Assembly (NCBI GenBank): GCA_964579675.1
Contig: CAZOIA010000093.1
Span: 1-22,112 of the forward strand
Direction of reading: 5' to 3'
Source: CAZOIA01 sp964579675
Lineage (GTDB): Bacteria; Planctomycetota; Phycisphaerae; UBA1845; PWPN01
Length of the DNA stretch: 22,112 bases
The notes beneath the pieces are model-generated. The model saw only the letters and a program-made list of their open reading frames with translations, was not told where the DNA came from and did not search any database. Positions 14,894-21,637 of this stretch are shown here, in pieces (position 1 is the first letter of the stretch; each line of letters begins with the position of its first letter). The translations under genes were made by a program, and so were the position numbers.

Positions 14894-15282
14894 GGCGTCA
14901 CCTCCACGGGGACGTAGCCGCTGATTTGCTCGTGGGCCGCCCGTCCCCCGTAGGGGGACGTGGCGGTGGCGACCACGGTGACCCGGTCGAGCCCCCGCCA
15001 CTGATCACGGCCCGGCTCGACGAGGGTTTCGAGTGCGATCTCGTCGGGCACGATGCCGGCGGGCGGCCGTGAGTCGATCGGTGCTCCCGCCTGATAGCGC
15101 TGCAGTTGCCCGGCCGCCGCCCAGGCCGCCGCCTGCCGCCAGTAGTAACGATCACGCAGGTGCTGGTAGTCAAAGACGGCGTCTGCCGCCAGCGCCGCGA
15201 TCAACGCCATGAGTGCGATGCCCGTGACGGCTTCGGCGGCTACCAATCCGCGTTGCCGGACGTTGTGTCTAATCATCTGCAT
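14890..15282 (-). CDS. Pseudopilin-like protein with unusual G/LVAAE cleavage region
   Basis: 130 residues. Leader MQMIRHNVRQRG is followed by the hydrophobic helix LVAAEAVTGIALMALIAALA. Cleavage after G12 would place E17 at mature position 5, exactly as in type IV pilins, although the first residue is Leu rather than Phe. The helix continues into an Ala/Gln/Tyr-rich amphipathic stretch (YYWRQAAAWAAAGQLQRY), as in GspI-type minor pseudopilins. The start is supported by a strong ggtgaggag five bases upstream, which also contains the stop of the preceding gspF-like gene. Its location between a GspF and a clear pseudopilin is the best argument for its role. Confidence 0.75.
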   Translation of the reverse strand: MQMIRHNVRQRGLVAAEAVTGIALMALIAALAADAVFDYQHLRDRYYWRQAAAWAAAGQLQRYQAGAPIDSRPPAGIVPDEIALETLVEPGRDQWRGLDRVTVVATATSPYGGRAAHEQISGYVPVEVTP

Positions 15283-15291
15283 GCGATCTCC

Positions 15292-16521
15292 TCACCAGAC
15301 GGTGACGGAATTAATGAGTGCGATAAGGGGCATGAACAGGCTCAGGATCACGAACCCTACAACAGTCGCCAGGGCCAGCGTCGAGATGGGCCAGGCCACG
15401 CGGCTCAGCATGATCCACCACCGGCTCACGATGGCCTCGTGGTAGTCGGCCGCGTACCGCAGGGCGGCGTCCATGTCACCCGCCCGTTGCCCACTCGCCA
15501 GGGCGGTGGTGGCGACCGAACCCAGACCCGCCGCAGTGCCCGCCTCACCGACGTTCATCCCTTTCGCCAATGAATCCGCAAACCGCGTCATCCGCCCGCG
15601 CAACTGCGTGTTCACGTCCACATCGGTGGCCAGACGGGCCGCCGGCTCCAGGTTCATCCCGCTTCGCACCGCGAGTCGCATCAGCCGCAGCATCACCGAC
15701 ATGCCCTGCCCGAACTCCATCCGCCGCAAACCCGGAAGCCGCCAGCGGATCCAATCCGCAAGCCGCGACATGGAACCGATATCCGGAAAACGCCGCGGGC
15801 GCAGGCTGGCGTACACGATGATCGGTATCGGGATCAGCAGCACAAGCCAGCCCGGCGGCTTTCCCTGAACGAACCAGTCCGAAATGCTGATCAGCATGAC
15901 GGTCATTCCCGGAAGCTCGGCCCCGAAGTCCATGAAGATCTCCTTGAACTTCGGGACGACGGCAATCATGATCCCCGCCACCATCATGATCATCATGGCC
16001 AGGACACCGCCAAGGTAAGGCCAGACGGAGACGTCGAGCCGCTCCTTTCGACGGGCCCGCTCGATCAGGTACTGCTCGGCCTGTTCCAGGGCCGCCGGGA
16101 GTTGGCCGGCCCGCTCGCCGGCCGCCACCAGGCTGACCACCAGCGACGAACAATCGGGGAAGCCCAGGCGCATCGCCTCGGACAGGGGCAGGCCCTGGGC
16201 GAGCAGTTTGGAGATCCGCCAGAGATGAGTCTGCACCCACCCGCGTTCCGAATCGGCGGCCAGGGCCAGCCCGGTGGCCAGTGGAAGATTCTGCCGGACC
16301 ACCGCCGAGATTTGCCCGACCACGATCCGTTCCAGTAGCCGACGGCGAAGGCGAGCGAAGGTGGCGGTAAAGGGATTCCACAACCACCATCCGAGCAGCC
16401 ACTGGGAGAGCCCGACCTGGACTACCCGACTGCTTCTTGCAATCAGGTTCAGCAGCCACAGCCCAACCAAGCCCGCACAGGCGATGACGACACCGGCCAG
16501 GATGATAACAACGGAGTCCAT
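15292..16521 (-). CDS. gspF: Second GspF/PilC-like inner-membrane protein
   Basis: 409 residues with two T2SF domains (about 66-190 and 270-400), the platform protein of type II secretion or type IV pilus machines. The family segment VVPKFKEIFMDFGAELPGMT (188-207) is plain. Unlike its neighbour it lacks the usual soluble N-terminal region and instead starts with a membrane helix (residues 3-28). ATG 16521 lies four bases after the previous gene's stop; an in-frame GTG at 16533 would overlap that gene by eight bases and is less likely. It ends with SLFMPLIALINSV, very like the end of the first copy. Having two such genes in tandem is unusual for a single machine. Confidence 0.9.
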   Translation of the reverse strand: MDSVVIILAGVVIACAGLVGLWLLNLIARSSRVVQVGLSQWLLGWWLWNPFTATFARLRRRLLERIVVGQISAVVRQNLPLATGLALAADSERGWVQTHLWRISKLLAQGLPLSEAMRLGFPDCSSLVVSLVAAGERAGQLPAALEQAEQYLIERARRKERLDVSVWPYLGGVLAMMIMMVAGIMIAVVPKFKEIFMDFGAELPGMTVMLISISDWFVQGKPPGWLVLLIPIPIIVYASLRPRRFPDIGSMSRLADWIRWRLPGLRRMEFGQGMSVMLRLMRLAVRSGMNLEPAARLATDVDVNTQLRGRMTRFADSLAKGMNVGEAGTAAGLGSVATTALASGQRAGDMDAALRYAADYHEAIVSRWWIMLSRVAWPISTLALATVVGFVILSLFMPLIALINSVTVW

Positions 16522-16525
16522 GCGA

Positions 16526-17725
16526 TCACCCACTTGAAACGCAATTGATCAAATGAACGAGCGGCAGAAACATCGCCACAATCATGATTCCCACGATGCA
16601 GCCAAGCACCATCACCAGGAGTGGGAACAGCATCGCCTGAAGCACGAACTGCGCATGCACCGCACGATTCTCGTACGACCTAGCCAACTGCCCGATCGCG
16701 GTCGGCAGCGTATCCCGGCCCACCGCCACCTGTACGCAGAAGCCGAACAGGGGCGGAATGATCCGGGCCGATTGGTTGGCCACGAACACCGACTGGCCAC
16801 GTTCCACCTCCCCCGCTAGGTGCTCCGCGTCGTCGATCAGGTATTTGCTGCCGGTCGCGTCCGCGCCCAGGCGCATCGCCTGCGGCAATGGCACGCCCGT
16901 CGCTACCGCGGTGGACACCGCCCGCAGAAACCGGGCAATCAAGGAGGCACGGTATACCTTGCCTACAACCGGGGCCGCAAAGATGATCGACTCGCGAATC
17001 GCCAGGCCGGTCCGTGACAGGCGGAGCCAGCGCCAGCCCAATATGACCCCCGCCACCACCAGGGCGAAAACGAGCATGATCGTCGGATAGTTGTCCGCGA
17101 TGGCGAGTAACAACACCGTCAGCCCGGGAAGCTCCGTGCCGAAGTCAACGAAGATATCGTGGAAGCGCGGCACCACCATTAGGAACAGGCCCGATACGAT
17201 GGTAACGGCCAGGGCAGCGACGAGCAGCGGATAGCTGGCGAGCTCCCAGATCATCCGGCGGGTGTTGCCGGCGAGGCGAAGATGTTGGTTCAGGTTCAAC
17301 AACGTCGCGGGCAGCTCGCCCGATGCGATGCCCGCCCGGATTACCCGGCTATAGAGGAGCGGCAGGCCCCGCTCGCGGGCGGCGATCGCCTGGTCGATCG
17401 GAATCCCCCGGCGAATATCGTGGACCAGCTCCACGATCCACCTGCGCAATCTAGGAGACTCGATATCCCGGGCGAGCTGGGCCAGGCCCTCATCCAGAGC
17501 AATGCCCGCCTCGGCCAGCGATGCCAACTGCTGATTGAAGAAGATGAGATCGTCCTCGCTCAGCGGGGCCGCGCGCTTTGGCGGTGCATCCGCCTTGCGA
17601 ATCTCGCGCACTTCCATCTGCATCCCGGCGAGGTCCTCCCCCGCCCGCTCCCGATCGGCCGCTTCCACCCGACCGGCGATCGCCGTTCCGCCGGGCGTCA
17701 GACCTTCGTATTCAAACCACGGCAT
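16526..17725 (-). CDS. gspF: GspF/PilC-like inner-membrane platform protein
   Basis: 399 residues, normal length for GspF. The N-terminal soluble part (FEYEGLTPGGTAIAGRVEAA, typical GspF opening) is followed by two T2SF domains (about 60-185 and 262-390), with VVPRFHDIFVDFGTELPGLT between them. It is expected to couple the cytoplasmic ATPase to pseudopilus assembly. The start has a strong gaggag five bases upstream and lies 28 bases inside the gspE-like gene, so the two are translationally linked. Compared with the second copy, this one keeps the canonical N-terminus and is the better candidate for the ATPase contact. Confidence 0.93.
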   Translation of the reverse strand: MPWFEYEGLTPGGTAIAGRVEAADRERAGEDLAGMQMEVREIRKADAPPKRAAPLSEDDLIFFNQQLASLAEAGIALDEGLAQLARDIESPRLRRWIVELVHDIRRGIPIDQAIAARERGLPLLYSRVIRAGIASGELPATLLNLNQHLRLAGNTRRMIWELASYPLLVAALAVTIVSGLFLMVVPRFHDIFVDFGTELPGLTVLLLAIADNYPTIMLVFALVVAGVILGWRWLRLSRTGLAIRESIIFAAPVVGKVYRASLIARFLRAVSTAVATGVPLPQAMRLGADATGSKYLIDDAEHLAGEVERGQSVFVANQSARIIPPLFGFCVQVAVGRDTLPTAIGQLARSYENRAVHAQFVLQAMLFPLLVMVLGCIVGIMIVAMFLPLVHLINCVSSG

Positions 17726-18909
17726 GGCAACTCCTCGTGTGTGAACGTTGCACTCTTCGACACCGGGGAACTTCCAGACAGCGTATCCATCGTTCCCAGC
17801 ACGCGCAGGACCTCGTCCTCAGTGGTGCGTCCCTCGCTCACCAATCGTCTCGCGTCGGCAGCGAGATCGGGCCACGCCTCGGCAATGATCCCGCGCAGTT
17901 CGCTCGCGGGCCGACGATCCAGCACTGCCCGACGCACGCGCTCGTCCATCACCGCGATCTGGCCGCAGGCGGTCCGCCCGAGATACCCAGCGTCCGAGCA
18001 GGCGTCGCAATCGCCCCGGCCCCCGCACGAGATGCACACCGTTCGCACCAGCCGCTGGGAGCACACCACGGTGAGCGCACCGACCAACTGGTACGGCGCG
18101 ATCCCCATCTCCAGGAGCCGAACGACCGCCTCGGCCGGGTCGCCGCTGTGCAGCGTGCTGATGATCAGATGCCCGGTCAGTGCTGCCTCGACCACAATAT
18201 GCGCAGTGTGGGCATCGCGAATCTCGCCAACCAGCAATACCTGAACGTCCTGCCGCAGCAGGGAACGCATCGCCCGGACGTAATCCAGCTCGCCGTGCGG
18301 CTGGACCTGAATCTGCGTCATGCCGTCAACCCGCTGCTCGACGGGGTCCTCGAGACTGACGACGCTCCGGCCCGGGGTCGTTCGCAGGATGTGCCGACCG
18401 AGGGCGTACAAGGTGGTGCTCTTGCCGCTGCCGGCCGGTCCCGTGACCAGGATCAGACCGTGGGGGCGCCCGCCCGCCCGCCGGAGTTCGCTCACCAGCG
18501 TGCCCGGCAAACCCAGTTCGTCGAGCCCGCTGACCTCGCCGACCGCATGCAGCAGCCGCACCACCGCCCGCTCGCCCCGAACCGTTGGGAAAGTCGCCAC
18601 CCGCACGTCCACCGGGGGCAACCCGCCTCCGAGATCCTCCGCGGCACAGAACGAGCCCTCCTGCGGGACATCCGTGCGATAGGTCAGGAGCCCGGCCATC
18701 ACCTTGAGCCGGGCTACCACGTTCTCAGCCAGACTGCCCGGCAAGCGGTCCACGTCCTGCAGCAGGCCGTCAACGCGGTACCGCACCCACATGCCCCCGT
18801 CGGCCGGCTCGAAATGCACGTCACTGGCCCGGCGGGCAATCGCACGGGTCAGCAACTCGTCTATCAGACGCACAACCCCGTCCGCGGTCGGACTATCAGG
18901 GACGGACAT
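17698..18909 (-). CDS. gspE: GspE/PilB-like secretion ATPase, short form
   Basis: Cytoplasmic hexameric ATPase that drives pseudopilus assembly. It starts directly with the PAS-like N2 region (DELLTRAIARRASDVHFEP, 17-35); the N1 domain present in typical GspE/PilB is absent, so the protein has 403 residues rather than about 500-560. The catalytic set is complete: Walker A GPAGSGKST (157-165), Asp box (SLEDPVE), Walker B VLLVGEIRD (224-232) and His box TGHLIISTLHSGDP (H247, H254). A tetracysteine site (C292, C295, C301, C304) is present but compressed, with five residues between the CxxC pairs. A unique tail follows. A Shine-Dalgarno aagga lies about seven bases before ATG 18909. PilT is unlikely because of the cysteine motif and the gene context. 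Confidence 0.93.
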   Translation of the reverse strand: MSVPDSPTADGVVRLIDELLTRAIARRASDVHFEPADGGMWVRYRVDGLLQDVDRLPGSLAENVVARLKVMAGLLTYRTDVPQEGSFCAAEDLGGGLPPVDVRVATFPTVRGERAVVRLLHAVGEVSGLDELGLPGTLVSELRRAGGRPHGLILVTGPAGSGKSTTLYALGRHILRTTPGRSVVSLEDPVEQRVDGMTQIQVQPHGELDYVRAMRSLLRQDVQVLLVGEIRDAHTAHIVVEAALTGHLIISTLHSGDPAEAVVRLLEMGIAPYQLVGALTVVCSQRLVRTVCISCGGRGDCDACSDAGYLGRTACGQIAVMDERVRRAVLDRRPASELRGIIAEAWPDLAADARRLVSEGRTTEDEVLRVLGTMDTLSGSSPVSKSATFTHEELPCRGLNTKV

Positions 18910-18938
18910 CGCGATCCTTTCGAGGACCAGGCCCGCAA

Positions 18939-18966
18939 GATGTAAGAATCAGCACCTGGCAGCCAA
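18939..18966 (-). promoter_or_regulatory. Weak candidate promoter of the secretion operon
   Basis: Reading the minus strand, TTGGCT (18966-18961), the same -35 hexamer as for the histidine kinase, is followed after 16 bases by TACATC (18944-18939), a poor -10. The leader would be about 23 bases and contain the Shine-Dalgarno sequence. An alternative sigma factor, such as the one encoded opposite, might be used instead. Confidence 0.25.
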
Positions 18967-19076
18967 TAATCAGATGGGGGAAGGGCCGGGCTGTTAGGGT
19001 ACCGGCAGATCGAGAAAGGTCGGCACAGTTGGCTGGGAGCAACCAGGCCGCCTGACCGTTGAGGGTGTTGTGGTTC

Positions 19077-19111
19077 GGGCATATACAAATGCCCTGCGGA
19101 TACGTCATAAT
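19077..19111 (+). promoter_or_regulatory. Hairpin or operator upstream of the sigma factor gene, with -10-like box
   Basis: GGGCAT (19077-19082) and ATGCCC (19089-19094) are perfect inverted repeats around atacaa. Twelve bases downstream is a -10-like CATAAT (19106-19111) in the string tcataatataag. No good -35 box stands 17 bases before it; that place is occupied by the loop and right arm of the inverted repeat, as would be expected for an operator or an activator-dependent promoter. The element lies in the 224-base region shared with the divergent secretion operon. The remainder of 18910-19133 holds nothing else I can name. Confidence 0.4.
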
Positions 19112-19133
19112 ATAAGAAGAGAGGAGTTTCTCG

Positions 19134-19721
19134 ATGGCCCGGGCGCAGTCTATCCCCCTGCCGCTGGAGTTACGCTCCCTGCTGGCGGGGTTGCCGGTGG
19201 CCGATGTGCCCGACGATCAGCGGTGGATCGTTGCGCTGATGCGCAAAGAGGGGCTGATTATAATCAACCTGCTCTGGCGGATGCTCGGGTCGGAGGAAGA
19301 TGTCCTGGATGCGTACCAGACCGCAGTCTGCCGGCTGACGGCACGCGGCGAGCGGGCGATCGGATCAAATCGATTCGGGTACTTCTACCGTACGGCAATG
19401 AATACTGGCATTGAAATCCTCCGGAGGCGGAAGCGGCGGCGAGAACACTGGCCGGCCATCCGCCAAGCCCACCAACAACGGCCCGTCGGGCCGCCGGACG
19501 TGGAAAGGTTTGATCAACGCGAGGTGCTACAGCGAATGAGACGGGCCATCTGCCAGCTCCCGCCATACCTGAGAAACGTCGTCATCCTTCGTGATCTCGG
19601 GGAGCTGCCGTATGCCCAGGTGTCAAGGATCCTGGGTATTCGCCCGGGCACCGCCCGGCTGTATCGCCGGCACGCGGTCGTGCGACTGGCCGAGTTGATC
19701 GGACGGGAGGCGAGCCAATGA
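19134..19721 (+). CDS. ECF-like RNA polymerase sigma factor
   Basis: 195 residues with the two domains of extracytoplasmic-function sigma factors. Region 2 (about 40-100) contains INLLWRMLGSEEDVLDAYQT and FGYFYRTAMNTGIEILRRRKRR. Region 4 (about 137-190) contains the helix-turn-helix QLPPYLRNVVILRDLGELPY and QVSRILGIRPGTARLYRRH, expected to read the -35 element. A gaggag lies seven bases before ATG 19134. The stop overlaps the next start (ATGA), and that next gene looks like its anti-sigma factor. The gene is divergent from the gspE operon, making that operon a natural candidate target, although this is inference from position only. Confidence 0.87.
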   Translation: MARAQSIPLPLELRSLLAGLPVADVPDDQRWIVALMRKEGLIIINLLWRMLGSEEDVLDAYQTAVCRLTARGERAIGSNRFGYFYRTAMNTGIEILRRRKRRREHWPAIRQAHQQRPVGPPDVERFDQREVLQRMRRAICQLPPYLRNVVILRDLGELPYAQVSRILGIRPGTARLYRRHAVVRLAELIGREASQ

Positions 19722-20251
19722 GGCGGGCGAACCAGGTGAAATCAAACGTCGATGACCATCCAGGGGATGCTCCCATGCTGCCGCCGTTTGACCAGTCGGA
19801 CCTGCTTGAGTGGTCGGCGCGAGGCGGCCCATTGCCGAAACGACTGGCGAGGCACATTGAGTCCTGCGCAGGCTGTGCTGATCGGGTCCGCCGGGTGAGC
19901 CAGGTGCACGCCTCGCTGACGATACTGCGGACCCGGCCGGTGCCGGCCGGCCTGTATGCCCGGGCGAACAGTCGAGCCCTTCGGATGCTCCGGCGGGCGG
20001 CGCGGGCATCCGCGGCGGCCCGGCGACTGCTGGCCGTGCGCCCGAACCTCTCACCCTGGCAGCGGGCCCAACTCCAAATCGCCCGCGTCACGCTCGGGGC
20101 GGCGGCGGCCTTGCTCATACTGGTCATGCGGGCCGGCGTGCTCACGGCGGTCGAAGAGACGCGGGCCGTCGGGAAACAGCTCGCCGGCATTCACTGGGAC
20201 CGACACATCGACCCGGACCACGAATGGCTCGATCCACCGCACATGGCGTAG
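19718..20251 (+). CDS. Putative membrane anti-sigma factor (HxxxCxxC type)
   Basis: 177 residues. HIESCAGC (H46, C50, C53) is the zinc-binding core of the anti-sigma (ZAS/zf-HC2) fold in the N-terminal cytoplasmic part. A basic Arg/Ala-rich stretch (76-106) follows, then one membrane helix (about 123-145, VTLGAAAALLILVMRAGVL) and a short outer tail of about 30 residues. Translational coupling to the sigma gene by ATGA supports the pairing. The rest of the zinc-finger domain is not strongly conserved, so the role is probable rather than certain. The small outer tail leaves little room for a sensory domain. Confidence 0.72.
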   Translation: MRRANQVKSNVDDHPGDAPMLPPFDQSDLLEWSARGGPLPKRLARHIESCAGCADRVRRVSQVHASLTILRTRPVPAGLYARANSRALRMLRRAARASAAARRLLAVRPNLSPWQRAQLQIARVTLGAAAALLILVMRAGVLTAVEETRAVGKQLAGIHWDRHIDPDHEWLDPPHMA

Positions 20252-20256
20252 CCCCC

Positions 20257-20547
20257 GTGATCCAGCTCAACCAGCAGGGCAACGACGTTCTCATCCCCGT
20301 GAAGGTGATCCCCGGCGCCTCGCGTGATCGTATCGTTGGCGAGCTCGACGGCGCGCTCAAAGTAAGTGTATCGGCCGCTCCCGAGAAAGGCGCCGCCAAC
20401 AAGGCCCTCTGCAGCCTGATCGCCAGGACCATCGGCCTGCGAACGAGCCAGGTCACCGTGGAAGCGGGTCGCACTTCACCGCGGAAGACGCTACGGGTCA
20501 GGGACGTCCCGGTCGAGCAGGTCCGAGCGATTCTTCCCAGCTCATGA
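20257..20547 (+). CDS. DUF167/YggU family protein
   Basis: A small conserved protein (UPF0235) whose molecular role is not established. The motif KVIPGASRDRIVGE, then ALKVSVSAAPEKGAANKAL and RKTLRV, identify it. I prefer the GTG at 20257, which yields 96 residues and places the GASRD motif at the same distance from the start as in E. coli YggU. The ATG at 20224 would add 11 residues and overlap the anti-sigma gene by 28 bases. The stop is part of a TCATGA shared with the convergent gene. It is probably co-transcribed with the sigma/anti-sigma pair by position, without known functional linkage. Confidence 0.88.
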   Translation: MIQLNQQGNDVLIPVKVIPGASRDRIVGELDGALKVSVSAAPEKGAANKALCSLIARTIGLRTSQVTVEAGRTSPRKTLRVRDVPVEQVRAILPSS

Positions 20548-21612
20548 TTCGCCGGCAGGAGGAGGAGCATCTGGGGGTTGGGGCGGAGGTGTTACGCTGC
20601 CCGGTTCCGTATCCCCTCCGGTGTCCGCCTGTTCGGCAAGAGCGGTGTCCGGCACCGGTGACTCGGGTTCGTCTGCCTTCCCGCCGCCGAGCAACCTGTT
20701 GGCCAGGGATTCGGTCCAGGTCTTTTGGGCGGGATCGAAGTGGGCGGTTGCGGCCTGAAGGAAGGGCGCCATGCGGTGGCTCACGTATCCGGCAACACCT
20801 TCTTCCCCGACCGCGTCGAGCGTTCGGGCGTAACTGTCGAGGATCTTCTCCCCGAACAGGGCGGTGCCCGTCTGCCCCACCGCCAGGGCTGAGCCGATCC
20901 CCTTCTTGCCCCAGGAGGCAACGTCTACCGTCAGGATCCCGCCCAGCCGTTCCAGCGATACGTTCTCCCGACTGGCCAGCTTCTCCATCCGCTGCCAGAT
21001 AGTCTCCAGCCGCGGCAGAAGGTCGGTTGTCTTGGAGAACATCTCGCCGTAACTGGTCCTCATCTCGCTCGCCAACTTGGACAGATCCTCCCGGGACAGG
21101 GGCGGGGTGTCGATCGCGGCCGCGCTTCTCCGGGACGCCTCCTGCGTGGCGGCCAGCAGGTCGTCGAGGGCTTTGATCTCGGCATCGTCAGCCACGACCC
21201 CGTTACGCTTGAGCTGCTCGACGAGGCGGCTGAGGAAAACGCTGGTGCCGGCGGCGGCGTCACCGGCGATGGCAAAGACCCACAGGGGCGAGAAATGCAT
21301 GGCGAACAGACCCGCAGTCTCCAGGGCCCCGCCGATCATCTTCTTCTGAACGTAGCTGGAATCCGCCTCGGAGTCTTCCGCCCGGGCCTGGCCTTCCTGT
21401 TGCACCTGGGCGACCTTCTGGATCACGAATTGCTGAGCATCGCCCACGAAAACCTTGTACAGGGTGGTCCCCCGAAGCACCTCGGGGAACAAGGTGTCGG
21501 TGAGCAGCGAGGTCGTCCCGCCGGCCACGGCGGCCAGCGAACGAATGGACCGCTCGGGAAGCGAAAGGGCGTAGCTGAGTTGCTCGCGAACGATATCGAG
21601 AAACCGCGACAT
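20542..21612 (-). CDS. Unrecognised 356-residue protein with Pro-rich tail
   Basis: I do not recognise a family. Residues 1-75 look helical and amphipathic (LSYALSLPERSIRSLAAVAG, RGTTLYKVFVGDAQQFVIQK). Residues 92-128 are a Gly/Ala-rich hydrophobic segment (ETAGLFAMHFSPLWVFAIAG) that may insert into or associate with a membrane. A charged helical middle (129-220) follows, then a Gly-rich stretch (224-254, with VGQTGTALFGEK), and a low-complexity acidic and proline-rich tail (311-356). No signal peptide, catalytic motif or cysteine is visible. ATG 21612 has an aagga about ten bases upstream. It follows the sugar isomerase-like gene by 25 bases on the same strand, so the two are probably co-transcribed. 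The coding style is normal for the window, so it appears to be a real gene. Confidence 0.75.
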   Translation of the reverse strand: MSRFLDIVREQLSYALSLPERSIRSLAAVAGGTTSLLTDTLFPEVLRGTTLYKVFVGDAQQFVIQKVAQVQQEGQARAEDSEADSSYVQKKMIGGALETAGLFAMHFSPLWVFAIAGDAAAGTSVFLSRLVEQLKRNGVVADDAEIKALDDLLAATQEASRRSAAAIDTPPLSREDLSKLASEMRTSYGEMFSKTTDLLPRLETIWQRMEKLASRENVSLERLGGILTVDVASWGKKGIGSALAVGQTGTALFGEKILDSYARTLDAVGEEGVAGYVSHRMAPFLQAATAHFDPAQKTWTESLANRLLGGGKADEPESPVPDTALAEQADTGGDTEPGSVTPPPQPPDAPPPAGES

Positions 21613-21637
21613 TGCCGGACCATCCTTCCGGTCAATC

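Noticed and set aside
17578..18945. 455-codon plus-strand open frame
   Set aside because: It is antisense to the gspE-like gene with complete Walker motifs; a GC-rich codon shadow.
18910..19133. Possible riboswitch (for example cyclic-di-GMP type) in the divergent region
   Set aside because: I looked for the conserved cores on both strands and saw none; only a six-base-pair inverted repeat stands out.
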